NCBI GenBank assembly: GCA_900549415.1
Contig: URNX01000042.1
Span: 1 to 29,923 of the forward strand
DNA from: an uncultured bacterium
GTDB lineage: Bacteria; Verrucomicrobiota; Lentisphaeria; Victivallales; UBA1829
Reading direction: 5' to 3'
DNA: 29,923 bases
A program made the translations under genes and the position numbers. Under the pieces are notes generated by a model. It worked only from the letters and a program-made list of their open reading frames with translations, did not search any database and was not told the DNA's origin. This document shows, piece after piece, positions 14,012-23,220 of the stretch (positions within the stretch are counted from its first letter, which is position 1; each line of letters starts with the position of its first letter).

Positions 14012-14833
14012 ATGAACAGTTATTTCGACGGTCTTGAATTCAGTCTCTGCTGCTGTTGCCCGTGTCACCGGGGCGATATCCGTCATGCCGCATCGTTTTA
14101 CGGAGTTCAGTTCAACTGTTCCGGCGGATTCTATCTGCGGATCAACCGCGGCGAAATGATTCATTCCGACCGCCCGTGCGTGTTCATTACGCATCCGGGC
14201 GTTTATTACGAGTACGGAAACTGGAAGACGCCCGCGCGTTCCCATAATTTTCTCTGCTTTTTCGGTCCGCGCGTCGAACGGTATCTGGAAACGGGGCTGC
14301 TGCAGATTAACGACGGCAAGCCGCTGATTCCCGTTTCGGAGCCGGAAAAAGTGCTGGAGCTGATGCAGGATATCATTGCGCTTCTTCACGCTTCGCGAAC
14401 CACGCCGCCGCGCGCGGTGCTGAAACTGGAGGAATTGCTGCTCCTGCTCCATGAGGAAAATTCTCCGTCTTCCGCTGTTCCGCGTCATCGGCGCGACACG
14501 TTGACGGAGCTGATGGAAATCATCCGGAATCATCCGGAAAAGAGTTATGATTTTGACCGCTTTGCCGCTTCGCACGGAATGAATCCGGAGTATTTCCGGC
14601 GTCTGTTCAAAGCGCAGAGCGGGCTTCCGCCGCTTCAGTTCCAGATCCGCTGCCGGATGCGCAAAGCCGCGGATCTGCTGACCGGAACCGGACTGCCCGT
14701 CAAAGAAATCTGCCGCCGATGCGGAATCGAAAGCGAATTTTATTTTTCGCGTCTTTTCAAAAACACCTTCCGTGTTGCGCCCGGAGAGTATCGCCGCGAA
14801 TTCCCGTCCGATTCGTCGGTTTCGTGCAAATAA
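14012..14833 (+). CDS. AraC-family regulator with N-terminal Cys cluster
   Basis: A 273-residue regulator. The N-terminal sensor region (about 1-130) is not clearly a cupin and begins with an odd CCCCPCH run (residues 13-19). The C-terminal AraC DNA-binding domain (about 165-260) shows FDRFAASHGMNPEYFRRLFKAQSG and the signature PVKEICRRCGIESEFYFSRLFKNTF. ATG 14012 was preferred to the in-frame ATG 13964 because the latter lies inside the terminator hairpin; the ribosome site is weak. It directly precedes the GH3 gene on the same strand, separated by a 70-base promoter region, and is the natural candidate to control it. Confidence 0.9.
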   Translation: MNSYFDGLEFSLCCCCPCHRGDIRHAASFYGVQFNCSGGFYLRINRGEMIHSDRPCVFITHPGVYYEYGNWKTPARSHNFLCFFGPRVERYLETGLLQINDGKPLIPVSEPEKVLELMQDIIALLHASRTTPPRAVLKLEELLLLLHEENSPSSAVPRHRRDTLTELMEIIRNHPEKSYDFDRFAASHGMNPEYFRRLFKAQSGLPPLQFQIRCRMRKAADLLTGTGLPVKEICRRCGIESEFYFSRLFKNTFRVAPGEYRREFPSDSSVSCK

Positions 14834-14836
14834 AAG

Positions 14837-14879
14837 TCTGTTTTGTGCATTCCAATCTTTCGTTTTGATAGTATATTAT
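14837..14879 (+). promoter_or_regulatory. GH3 promoter region with AraC-like repeats
   Basis: A good -10 (TATATT 14872-14877, or TATTAT 14874-14879) with only a poor -35 (TTCCAA 14850-14855), as in activator-dependent promoters. Two GTTTTG-containing repeats lie 22 bases apart (around 14837 and 14859) and resemble the TCGTTTT core seen before GH2. Confidence 0.4.
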
Positions 14880-14903
14880 CTCTAAAAATGAAAGGTGAAC
14901 CCC

Positions 14904-17144
14904 ATGAAATATCCGTACCAGAATCCCGCGCTTCCGGTTGAGGAGCGGCTCGACGATCTGATGAAACGCCTTTCCACCGAAGAGAAGATCGGACAGCTCT
15001 GCAAGCCGCGCGCGTTCTGTGAATTTGAAAAGACCGCGGGCGGGGTTACGCTGAAAGAGGAATACCGCGAATTTTCGCGGAAGAATCCGCCCGGCTGCGT
15101 CTACGGCATTCTGCGTTCCGATCCGTGGACGAAACGCAATTTTCAAAACGGAGCATCCGGAGAAGATCGCGAACGCATTGTGCGTCTGTTCGATGAAAAC
15201 GCCGCATCGCGCTCCGTTCCGGTTCCGCTTGCTAAGGCGGAGGAGGCTCCGCACGGGCTGTCCGTGCTCGAAGCAACCGTGTTTCCGTGCGGACTCGCCA
15301 TCGGCGCGTCGTTCGACCGGGAGCTTGCGTATGAGATCGGACGCGCCATCGGGCGCGAAACTCTGGCGTGCAGCATGAACACGGTCTATGCGCCGGTTCT
15401 GGATATTGCATCCGATCCCCGCTGGTCGCGCGTCGAAGAGTGTTACGGCGAAGATCCTGCACTGGTCACGGAACTCGGCGAAAGCTGTTTCCGGGGAATT
15501 CAGGAGACAGGCGTTCTGGCTCTTCTGAAGCATTACATCGGCGGCGGAGCTTCCGAAAACGGGCTCAATCAACAGCCCGCGCACATGGGAACGGCGGAGC
15601 TTTACAACGGTTCGCTCCGTCCTTTCCGACGCTGCATCGCTGCGGGGGCGAAAGCTCTCATGTCAACGTATCATGACGTTGATGGAGAACCTTGCACGGG
15701 GAGCCGTTATCTGCTGACCGACGTTCTGCGCGGAGAGCTCGGTTACAGAGGATTTGTCACGGCGGACGGCGGCGCTGTGGAACGTCTTTACAGTCTGCGT
15801 CTTGCAAATTCGCTTCCGGAGGCGGCGGCGCGCGCGCTCAAAGCCGGCTGCGATATGGAATCGGGGCATCCTTCGCTTGCCGAATGCGGAGAAATGCTGC
15901 GCGACGCCCTGCGTGAAGGTCTCATCTCCGAAGCCGATCTTGACCTTGCCGTGCGGCGAGTCCTGCGGGTGAAATTTGAGATGGGCTGGTTCGACAAATC
16001 TGTCACATTTGATTCATCGGTTCTCCGTTCTCCCGCACACCGCGAACTGGCTCTGCGGGCTGCGCATGAGTCTATCGTGATGGTGAAGAACAACGGAGTC
16101 CTGCCGCTCAAGACGCGCAGGATCGCTCTGACCGGCCCCAATGCAGCGAATGCGATGAATCAGCTTGGCGATTACACGGCGTTTCAGCGTCGGGAGGCAA
16201 TCACGACCGTGTTTGATGCGCTGAAGGCGGAGTCCGGCTGCGAACTCCGTTTTGAACAGGGCTGCCGGATCCGTTCGATGAACCGCATCGGCTTTGCGGC
16301 GGCTGTCGCGGCGGCGGAAAAGTCCGACTGCTGTATCGCTGTGCTCGGCGGCTCGAGCTGGCACGATGCGGAAGAGACGGTTGATCCGGTCACCGGAGCC
16401 GTCATCGGGGCGGAGGGCGATACTGCCGAATCCACCGAAAAGGAGAGCGGTGAAGGAACCGACCGCGCCTCTCTCAATCTCTGCGGCGTCCAGCTGGAGC
16501 TTCTGCGCGAGCTCAAAAAAACAGGCAAGCCGTTGATCGCCGTTCTGATCGAGGGGCGCCCCCTGCAGGTTGATGAGATTCTGGAACTTGCGGATGCGGT
16601 TCTGATTGCATTCTATCCAGGCGAAGCGGGCGGACGCGCCATTGCCGACATTCTGACCGGACGAGTGAGTCCTTCCGGACGCCTTCCCGTTTCCGTTCCG
16701 TATTCGACGGGACAGCTGCCGGTGAATTACAACACCGCCGTGGACCGCAGGAACCGTTTCTACCTGGATTCTCCCGCGTTTCCCGCACTTGAGTTCGGTT
16801 TTGGACTCTCTTATACGACATTTGAGTACAGCAGTCTTATCGTCGAGGGACGGCAGGTGTGCGTCACGGTCTGCAATACAGGCAGCCGGGCTGGCGGAGA
16901 AGTCGCGCAGTTTTACCTGACGGCGCACGGCGATGTGATGCAGCGTTCGTGGTGCGAGCTCTGTCACTTCGAACGTCTTTTTCTGGAACCGGGTGAAAGC
17001 CGCGAGCTCCGGTTTGCGCTGACCGATGAAATGCTGTACCGTTACGACCGTTCCGGAACACTCCGGAAAGAGGTTCGCAAGTTCACGGTCCGGGCGGGAG
17101 GAAATCTGCGCGACGTGCTGACCGTTGATTGTGAAATTGTCTGA
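14904..17144 (+). CDS. Glycoside hydrolase family 3 (beta-glucosidase/xylosidase-like)
   Basis: A retaining exo-acting beta-glycosidase of about 746 residues. The N-terminal TIM barrel shows EEAPHGLSVLEATVFPCGLAIGASFD (about 113-138), YAPVLDIASDPRWSR and ECYGEDP (about 162-185), LKHYIGGG (208-215) and the nucleophile region GFVTADGGAV with Asp288. An alpha/beta sandwich domain follows (GNGVLPLK region to SGRLPVSVP), then a C-terminal fibronectin-III-like domain (LEFGFGLSYTTFEYS onward). The usual SDW around the nucleophile is ADGG here. ATG 14904 is preferred over the in-frame GTG 14895 because AAAGGTG sits at the right distance. No signal peptide. Substrate (glucose, xylose or other) cannot be fixed from sequence alone. 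Confidence 0.92.
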   Translation: MKYPYQNPALPVEERLDDLMKRLSTEEKIGQLCKPRAFCEFEKTAGGVTLKEEYREFSRKNPPGCVYGILRSDPWTKRNFQNGASGEDRERIVRLFDENAASRSVPVPLAKAEEAPHGLSVLEATVFPCGLAIGASFDRELAYEIGRAIGRETLACSMNTVYAPVLDIASDPRWSRVEECYGEDPALVTELGESCFRGIQETGVLALLKHYIGGGASENGLNQQPAHMGTAELYNGSLRPFRRCIAAGAKALMSTYHDVDGEPCTGSRYLLTDVLRGELGYRGFVTADGGAVERLYSLRLANSLPEAAARALKAGCDMESGHPSLAECGEMLRDALREGLISEADLDLAVRRVLRVKFEMGWFDKSVTFDSSVLRSPAHRELALRAAHESIVMVKNNGVLPLKTRRIALTGPNAANAMNQLGDYTAFQRREAITTVFDALKAESGCELRFEQGCRIRSMNRIGFAAAVAAAEKSDCCIAVLGGSSWHDAEETVDPVTGAVIGAEGDTAESTEKESGEGTDRASLNLCGVQLELLRELKKTGKPLIAVLIEGRPLQVDEILELADAVLIAFYPGEAGGRAIADILTGRVSPSGRLPVSVPYSTGQLPVNYNTAVDRRNRFYLDSPAFPALEFGFGLSYTTFEYSSLIVEGRQVCVTVCNTGSRAGGEVAQFYLTAHGDVMQRSWCELCHFERLFLEPGESRELRFALTDEMLYRYDRSGTLRKEVRKFTVRAGGNLRDVLTVDCEIV

Positions 17145-17172
17145 ATTGACAAATTTCTTATCCGTTTCATCA

Positions 17173-17200
17173 TTGTCTTTCCTGTTTTGCGGAGTATAAG
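17173..17200 (+). promoter_or_regulatory. Promoter of the DUF2264-GH42-manA-hydrolase operon
   Basis: TTGTCT (17173-17178), 16-base spacer, TATAAG (17195-17200), 24 bases before the ATG. No terminator is visible after the GH3 gene, so read-through from upstream is also possible. Confidence 0.5.
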
Positions 17201-17223
17201 TATTCCTCAAACAGGAGGACAGG

Positions 17224-18867
17224 ATGAACAGAAGCGTTTATCTGCATGAGCTCGACCGCGCGCTTGTTTACGCGGCGGAGCATACGGATTCCGCCGGACG
17301 CATGGTCGTCGGCGGTGAAATCGACACGAAGGATTCCGGCTGGCTTGTGCTCGGCGGAGCGGTGCGCGGAATCGAAGAGGGATGGAATGTCGGCGAGCAT
17401 GATCTGCGGGATCTCTGCCGGAGGTGGACTCTTGCAAGCGTGCGTGTGGACGACGTCAGGAGCGCGTGGACCACGTTTGCGCTGCTTCTCTCTTTTGAAT
17501 TCACAAAAGGAACTTTCCGGGAACTGTTTTCAGCGGAGGAATTGAACGAAATAACAAAATTCCTCTGTCAGATCGACATGCGTTTTCTTCTGGAAGCCTC
17601 CCGCAATTACCGGGTTGCCGCGGCGGTCATCGACCTGCTCCGCATCCGGCACGGATTCTGCAAAACGCAGAGCGTGAATCCGGATGCATGCATCGATTAC
17701 ATGCTCGCCGGATATCTCGGCAACGGCTTTTTCAACGATGATGACGGACGCGGAGATTCCCGCGACAAACGCATTGACGCCTACAGCGCGGAAATCATCG
17801 GTCTGCTCCTTCATTATGATGAGATATTCAACTGGAAATCTCCGCATCATGAACAGATTTTTTCCATTCTGCGCGATTTCTGCGATTCCACGCTTCCGTT
17901 GATTGACTCGCGCGGCGAGTTCGCCAAATGGGGACGTTCCCTGCGGGGAGAGGCGGAGGTCAAAAAAATCTTCCTCTGGGAGTTCGCGCAGACGCGCGGG
18001 CTGACCGCATACGGCGATTCCGCCGCGCGGAAACAGTTTGAATTCTTTCTCAAAACCGGAATCCGCACGGATGGAAAAATCGGACGCGACAAGGCGTTCG
18101 ACGCGGGAATATGGGATGAGTACACCACGCACGTTCAGGCGCAGGGCTACGGCGTGTACGGTCTTGCGATGGCGCTTCGTTTCGCCTCGGGGGAACACGC
18201 GTCCGTCCCGCTGCCTTCGGAGACGGAGGATTATGTGAAATACCTTCCCGGTCCCGCGGTCTTTTGCGGAAACTGCCGCACAACGGGCGCGCATTACATT
18301 CTTCCCGCAGGAAACCGGCTGACGAAGAACATGTTTTTCTGGCACAACCGCATTACGGGCGAGAACGATGTGGAGGTGGATGTCAGCGCGAAGTTCATGC
18401 CGCTTCCCTATTTCGGCTTCGCTCTGCCAGCTCCGTACGCCGGACCCGTGATACCGTTTCTCCCGATGCTCTGTCTGCCCGATGGAACATCTCTGGTTCC
18501 GCGCAATCTTGATCCGGCGTTCCAGGTTGATGGGAACTCGGTGACGCAGTTTTTCGACTTCTGCCGACCGAAGGAATACCGGGCGGTCACCGCATACCGT
18601 TTCCGGAGCAGCATCCGCTGTTTTCCGGAGCGTCTGGAATTTTCGTTCCGTTTCGAGGGCGCGGCTCCGGAAGGGGCGGAACTGCGGATTCATCTGAGCA
18701 ATCCCCAAAAAAATCTCAAACGCAAAACGGTGTTCGGTATTGCACCGCTGCTGGAAACGGATGTTGTTCTGCCACCCTCGGTTTACGCGGCGGAAACCCC
18801 TGCCCGCGCATACATTTTTCATCCCCGCAAAACACTCGAATATTCTTTTGAACTGGAGAAAACATGA
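17224..18867 (+). CDS. DUF2264-like alpha-toroid protein, putative glycosidase
   Basis: 547 residues with a strong AGGAGG ribosome site. The sequence resembles DUF2264 (PF10022) proteins, built on an (alpha/alpha) toroid: NYRVAAAVIDLLRI, DACIDYMLAGYLGNGFFNDDDGRGDSRDKRIDAYSAEIIGLLLHYDEI (about 150-205) and EFAKWGRSLRGEAE (about 235-250), where family members usually carry G-R-S. The C-terminal 200 residues look like a beta-sandwich. I recall that some DUF2264-type proteins are placed in a CAZy family with beta-glucuronidase activity, so a uronide or deoxy-sugar hydrolase is possible, but this is not provable here. No signal peptide. The stop overlaps the next ATG (ATGA), indicating coupling with the GH42-like gene. 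Confidence 0.65.
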   Translation: MNRSVYLHELDRALVYAAEHTDSAGRMVVGGEIDTKDSGWLVLGGAVRGIEEGWNVGEHDLRDLCRRWTLASVRVDDVRSAWTTFALLLSFEFTKGTFRELFSAEELNEITKFLCQIDMRFLLEASRNYRVAAAVIDLLRIRHGFCKTQSVNPDACIDYMLAGYLGNGFFNDDDGRGDSRDKRIDAYSAEIIGLLLHYDEIFNWKSPHHEQIFSILRDFCDSTLPLIDSRGEFAKWGRSLRGEAEVKKIFLWEFAQTRGLTAYGDSAARKQFEFFLKTGIRTDGKIGRDKAFDAGIWDEYTTHVQAQGYGVYGLAMALRFASGEHASVPLPSETEDYVKYLPGPAVFCGNCRTTGAHYILPAGNRLTKNMFFWHNRITGENDVEVDVSAKFMPLPYFGFALPAPYAGPVIPFLPMLCLPDGTSLVPRNLDPAFQVDGNSVTQFFDFCRPKEYRAVTAYRFRSSIRCFPERLEFSFRFEGAAPEGAELRIHLSNPQKNLKRKTVFGIAPLLETDVVLPPSVYAAETPARAYIFHPRKTLEYSFELEKT

Positions 18868-20861
18868 AAAACGAATTCATTCACGGAGCTGTCCTTCTGC
18901 TGGAGGAAGACGAAACACGCTCCGGACTTGCGGCAAAATGCGCGGCGATGAAACAGCTCGGCCTGAACACCGCCGTCATCTGGCCGCCCTGTTTTTACAA
19001 AAACGGAAAACGCGATTATGCGGTTCAGCATGCTCTGCTCGACTGCGCGGAAGAGACCCGACTCAAAGTCATTGTCGAACTGACCGGACAGGTCTCCAAC
19101 CTCGAATATCTGCCCGATTGCGACTGGAAAGATGATTATGCCGTCACCAATCCCGACGGCACGCCCGCGCGGATGCAGAACGGACTGGGCGAGACCAATT
19201 ACAATCATCCCGAAGTCAAGCGCATTCTGCATTCATTCTTTGCGGAAGTTACGGCGGAGTTCAAGGATCATCCGGCTCTGCTTGCGTGGGACGTCTGGAA
19301 CGAAACACATTTCAAATCGCATGACGCATACACGCTCCGCGAATTCCAGCGCTGGCTTGAACGCAAATACGGCACAGTCGCCGCGCTCAACACGGTCTGG
19401 AAGAAGAGCTATACGGCGTTCGGAGAGATCCGTCTCGACCCCGTAACCTGGGCGTCCATTGCGCCCGGCTGCGACTGGGAGGAGTTCCGGACGGACAACC
19501 TCGCCGCGATCGCGCACGAATGGGCGGAGGCCGTGCGCGCCGCCGACCCGCGCCATCCGGTCATTGCGGACAACGTCATGAGCAATGCCGTCTGGAGCGA
19601 ATTCGACCGCGGCAGCGACGACTGGAAGCTGGCGCGGCAGATCGACTGTTTCGGACTTTCTTTTTATCCGAAAACGGGCGGACGGCTCCTGAAGGTCAAC
19701 GAGCCGTGGCTGCGGCGTCTGACTTTCGCCGGAGCCTACTCCGCCGGAAACGGACGTTTCATGATTTCGGAAATGCAGAGTCACTGCTACTCGGAAATTT
19801 TCACTCCCGAACGCGTCGCTCCGGATGAACTGCTCGACTGGAATCTGGAAGCTCTTTTTGAGGGGAACGCTGGAACGGTTTACTGGAAATGGGAGCCGTT
19901 CAAGGCGGGATTCCAGATCGGCGGACGCGGTCTCGTTCTTGCGGACGGTTCGTTCAGCAAACGCGCGGCGGCAGTCGCGGAATTCAGCCGACTGCTGAAA
20001 ACGCATCCCGATCTTGCACATCTCACGCCCGCAAAATGCGCCGCTGTACTCTATGACCGTTCCTGCAACTTCGCAGTGAAGGAGATCAACAACCGGATAC
20101 GCGGAATTATCGGTGACGCCCAGTGCGCACAAGCCCGCTTCGGCGTCGCCATGAGCGCGGCGGAACGCAGTGTCCCGCTCGCAGTCGTCACACCGGAACA
20201 AGTTCTGGAGGGAAAGCTCGCCGGATATTCGCTTCTCTTCCTGCCGTATCAGCTTGTGTTGGACAAGCCGCTCGCGGATGCTCTTGTGCGTTTCATGGAG
20301 GAAGGCGGAAGGGTTGCCGCGAACTGGCCGTGCGGCGACATTTCCTCTTCGGCGCGTCTTTACGGACAGATTCCCGGCGGTCCGCTTTCGTCTCTTTTCC
20401 ATGCGCGGCAGACGGATAATCTTCAGGATTCTTTCCGCGGAGAGCCGGTTGAGATTCAGGAGCTTGAGATGCTTTCCGGCGAAACGGAAGTTCTTCTCCG
20501 AAGCGATTCCGGACTTCCGCTTCTTCTGCGCACGGAATGTGGAAAGGGCGCGTTCTTCTACTTCGCCTCCGCGCTCTGGAATGAACTTTTCCTGCATGGA
20601 CGGCGTCTCTGTGCTGACGCCTTTTGGGAACGTCTCGGCGGTTTTGCTCCGATGGAATCGAACGTTCCGGCTGTATTTGCTTCGGGGACGGAATACGATT
20701 ATGTCCTTGTTGCAAATCCGGAAGGCGCGGCGGAATGTGTAATTGAGACGGAGCGTTCCGCAGAACTCATCTTCGGGCGCGGCACGCTTGTTCAGAAAAA
20801 CGGAAAAATCAAACTCGCAAATGCACGTCATGCAATTCTGCGGATGGAGAAAATCAAATGA
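18864..20861 (+). CDS. GH42-like beta-galactosidase
   Basis: 665 residues in the GH42 layout: TIM barrel (about 1-370), trimerisation/GATase-like Rossmann domain (about 375-580, VLYDRSCNFAV to FLPYQLVLDKPLADALVRFMEEGGRVAAN), and a small C-terminal beta domain. Acid/base Glu147 lies in AWDVWNE, and nucleophile Glu303 in MISEMQS. GH42 enzymes remove terminal beta-galactose from short oligosaccharides in the cytoplasm; no signal peptide is visible. It overlaps DUF2264 upstream and manA downstream by 4 bases each, a tight operon. Related clan GH-A activities such as beta-mannosidase-type cannot be fully excluded, since several residues around the sugar pocket differ from the lactose-type enzymes. 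Confidence 0.85.
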   Translation: MKNEFIHGAVLLLEEDETRSGLAAKCAAMKQLGLNTAVIWPPCFYKNGKRDYAVQHALLDCAEETRLKVIVELTGQVSNLEYLPDCDWKDDYAVTNPDGTPARMQNGLGETNYNHPEVKRILHSFFAEVTAEFKDHPALLAWDVWNETHFKSHDAYTLREFQRWLERKYGTVAALNTVWKKSYTAFGEIRLDPVTWASIAPGCDWEEFRTDNLAAIAHEWAEAVRAADPRHPVIADNVMSNAVWSEFDRGSDDWKLARQIDCFGLSFYPKTGGRLLKVNEPWLRRLTFAGAYSAGNGRFMISEMQSHCYSEIFTPERVAPDELLDWNLEALFEGNAGTVYWKWEPFKAGFQIGGRGLVLADGSFSKRAAAVAEFSRLLKTHPDLAHLTPAKCAAVLYDRSCNFAVKEINNRIRGIIGDAQCAQARFGVAMSAAERSVPLAVVTPEQVLEGKLAGYSLLFLPYQLVLDKPLADALVRFMEEGGRVAANWPCGDISSSARLYGQIPGGPLSSLFHARQTDNLQDSFRGEPVEIQELEMLSGETEVLLRSDSGLPLLLRTECGKGAFFYFASALWNELFLHGRRLCADAFWERLGGFAPMESNVPAVFASGTEYDYVLVANPEGAAECVIETERSAELIFGRGTLVQKNGKIKLANARHAILRMEKIK

Positions 20862-21931
20862 ACTGCGCGGACTTCTACCGTCTCGCCCCGAACCGTGTGT
20901 GGCGTACGTATCTCGGCGGGGCAACACTGGACGCAATTTCCGGGAACACGGCTCCTGCCGATTCGCATTTCCCCGAAGACTGGATTCTTTCCGCCACGCG
21001 CGCGGTGAACGCCGGACGGGAATCCGTGGAGGAGGGAGTCTCCAGAGTTGTCACGGAATCCGGCGAACTTTTGCTGACGGAGCTTGTCGACCGTTTCCCG
21101 GAGGAGATTCTCGGTGCGGCGCATCTGGCAAAATTCGGGAAACGGACCGGATTTCTGCTCAAATATCTGGATTCTTCAATCCGTCTTCACCTGCAGTGTC
21201 ATCCGTCAATTCCGTTTGCGCGGAAATATCTGCATTCCGAGTGCGGCAAGAGCGAAGGATATTACATTCTCGGCGTGCGCCCCGGGTGCGAAGGCTATAT
21301 CTATCTCGGTTTCCAGAATCCGCCGTCGCCGGAGGAGTTCCGCCGGATGATTGCGGAGCAGGATATTGCGGCTCTGCTTGCGTGCTTTGAGAAAATCCCC
21401 GTGCGCCCGGGCGACGCCTTTTATGTCCCGGGCGGATTCCCTCATGCGATCGGCGAGGGCGTTTTCATGATCGAAATGATGGAGCCGACCGACTTTGCCG
21501 TGCGCATTGAATTCGAGCGTGGCGGTTATGTTCTCCCCGAAAGCGCGCGTTTCATGAACCGCGGAATTGATTTTGCCGTTTCGATGTTCGATTTCAAGCG
21601 GCGTCCCGTTGAGACGATCCGCAGGGATCAGTTCGCTGTTCCGCTTCCGCTCCCCATTGAGGGCGCGGCGGAGCGCTGGTCGCTGTTCGACAAACGGTAT
21701 ACGCCTTGTTTCCGCGCGGAGAAACTGCTCGTTCACGGCGACGCTTCGCTGCGCCAGAGCGGACTGCGCGTCCTGATTGTGACAAACGGTTCCGGCGAGC
21801 TTGAAATTAACGGGAAATGCTGTAAATTATCCGCTTACGACCGGATTCTCATTCCCGCGAAAACGGAAGAGATACGGCTGCATACGGAAGATAGGCTGGA
21901 ACTCATCGCGGCACGGCCGCCGGAGGTTTGA
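20858..21931 (+). CDS. manA: Mannose-6-phosphate isomerase, class I
   Basis: Interconverts mannose-6-phosphate and fructose-6-phosphate. The 357-residue protein has class I cupin features: EDWILSATRA (about 40-49), the zinc-site strand HLQCHPS with Gln113 and His115, GKSEGYYIL with Lys131 and Glu133, and GGFPHAIGEG with His196. The N-terminal half is rather short of the usual 390-420 residues, as in the short bacterial forms. It overlaps the GH42-like gene by 4 bases, so it is translated with glycosidase, consistent with feeding released mannose into glycolysis. A mannose kinase or PTS component is not in the window. Confidence 0.88.
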   Translation: MNCADFYRLAPNRVWRTYLGGATLDAISGNTAPADSHFPEDWILSATRAVNAGRESVEEGVSRVVTESGELLLTELVDRFPEEILGAAHLAKFGKRTGFLLKYLDSSIRLHLQCHPSIPFARKYLHSECGKSEGYYILGVRPGCEGYIYLGFQNPPSPEEFRRMIAEQDIAALLACFEKIPVRPGDAFYVPGGFPHAIGEGVFMIEMMEPTDFAVRIEFERGGYVLPESARFMNRGIDFAVSMFDFKRRPVETIRRDQFAVPLPLPIEGAAERWSLFDKRYTPCFRAEKLLVHGDASLRQSGLRVLIVTNGSGELEINGKCCKLSAYDRILIPAKTEEIRLHTEDRLELIAARPPEV

Positions 21932-21933
21932 AC

Positions 21934-22830
21934 ATGTCGAAAATCATTGACGTTGCCGCGATTCATTTCAATGTCAGCGAGCGTGGCGACCAGGGACGCG
22001 ACGAAGCGTTCCGTCAGTTCCGCGAGGCTGAAAAACGGCTCGACGGAACCGGAGTCGACCTTGTTGTTACCTGCGAAGGCATGTCGAGTCTCGGTCAGAC
22101 GATGGCGCAGGCGGAGAGTTTTGACGAACCCGGCGAACTGCTCACCATGTACCGCGATTTCGCTCTTCGCAACCGCTGCACGGTTGCCGGGTCTGTGAAA
22201 CTCCGGGTCGAGGATAAAGTTTTCAATGCGCAGGTGTTTATCGGACCAGACGGAGCGTTTACGGGCTATTACGCGAAGGCGTATCCGACTCCGCGTGAAC
22301 TGGAGAGGGGAATCTCGCCCGGATCCGGCGCGGTCGTGGTTGACACGCCTGCCGGAAGACTCGGCGGGATGATCTGCTACGATCTCAACTTTGACGCTCT
22401 TGCGGAGCAGTACCGCGCGCTTTCGCCGGATATTCTCTGTTTTTCGAGCATGTTTCACGGGGATCATCTTCAGGCTGCCCGTGCGTACTGCGCCCGTTCG
22501 TTCTTTGCTGGCGCGGTCAAAGACGCATGCAGTTCGATTATCGACCCGCTCGGTCGCGAACTGTCGGAGAGCTGTTACTACAACCGGATCGCGCGAGCGC
22601 GGATCAATCTCGACCGTTTCATCATGCATCAGGATGAGAATATCGAAAAGTTTCCGGATATCCGCCGCAAGTACGGCAAGGAGATTCTGATCGACACGAA
22701 TTCGCGTCTCGGAGTCTCTCTGCTTTACAGCTGTGTTCCGGACCGCACGGCGGAAGAGGTCGCGCGGGAATTCGGACTCGTTCCGCTGGATGATCTGCTG
22801 AACCGGTCCGCGGAACTTGCGGGAAAGTGA
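21934..22830 (+). CDS. Carbon-nitrogen hydrolase (nitrilase superfamily)
   Basis: A 298-residue amidohydrolase with the superfamily triad Glu48 (TCEG), Lys115 (YYAKAY) and Cys148 (ICYDLNF). It hydrolyses a C-N bond, probably an amide or carbamoyl substrate; the specific branch is not obvious. ATG 21934 has GGAGG 7 bases upstream; the manA stop lies two bases before it. As the last gene of the tight DUF2264-GH42-manA operon, an activity on an amidated or N-acylated sugar or on an amino-sugar derivative is a reasonable guess. No terminator follows; degraded transporter sequence begins within 20 bases. Confidence 0.85.
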   Translation: MSKIIDVAAIHFNVSERGDQGRDEAFRQFREAEKRLDGTGVDLVVTCEGMSSLGQTMAQAESFDEPGELLTMYRDFALRNRCTVAGSVKLRVEDKVFNAQVFIGPDGAFTGYYAKAYPTPRELERGISPGSGAVVVDTPAGRLGGMICYDLNFDALAEQYRALSPDILCFSSMFHGDHLQAARAYCARSFFAGAVKDACSSIIDPLGRELSESCYYNRIARARINLDRFIMHQDENIEKFPDIRRKYGKEILIDTNSRLGVSLLYSCVPDRTAEEVAREFGLVPLDDLLNRSAELAGK

Positions 22831-22844
22831 CTTGATAAACCGGA

Positions 22845-23220
22845 AACGGTTCGGCGGGGAAAGCCGGTTTTACGACAGCGCTATATATTGTCATGGTTCC
22901 GGCGGCCGGCCTCTTTTTCCGCCGCCCCCAGACTGCTGTGGTGCGGAGCAGCAGCCTCCCTTGCCGGATCCTATCTGCTGAATGTTCCGGAAGGAGGAAT
23001 CCCAAAAGGAGATTTCCTTCTTTTGATTTGTGCGTTCATGTATGCTATGCACATTCTGACGATCGATTATTTCGCGCCGAAAACGGACTGTGTCCGCATG
23101 GCATGCCTTCAGTTTCTCGGATGCGGCGTTCTGAGCACGGTCCTTTCGCTGATTCTCGGAGAATCCCGGGCGATTTCGGGACTGTGCGCGGTTGCGGTTC
23201 CGCTGCTCTATTGCGGTGTC
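22845..23220 (+). pseudogene. EamA/DMT-family transporter fragment, truncated and frameshifted
   Basis: The middle of a drug/metabolite transporter without either end. Frame 22848 onward gives GSAGKAGFTTALYIVMVPAAGLFFRRPQ, the family's conserved TM3-TM4 region. Near 22938 the homology switches frame (two bases lost or one gained) and continues as WCGAAASLAGSYLLNV, then GDFLLLICAFMYAMHILTIDYF and so on to LLYCGV at 23220. About 80 N-terminal residues are missing (an in-frame stop lies at 22836), and the last helices are missing at the right. It cannot encode a working transporter. It follows the amidohydrolase without a gap or terminator. Confidence 0.85.

Noticed and set aside
19233..20936. 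Long minus-strand open frame (567 codons) opposite the GH42-like gene
   Set aside because: Arg-, Val- and Phe-rich antisense shadow in GC-rich DNA; no recognisable domain, while the plus frame has full GH42 motifs.
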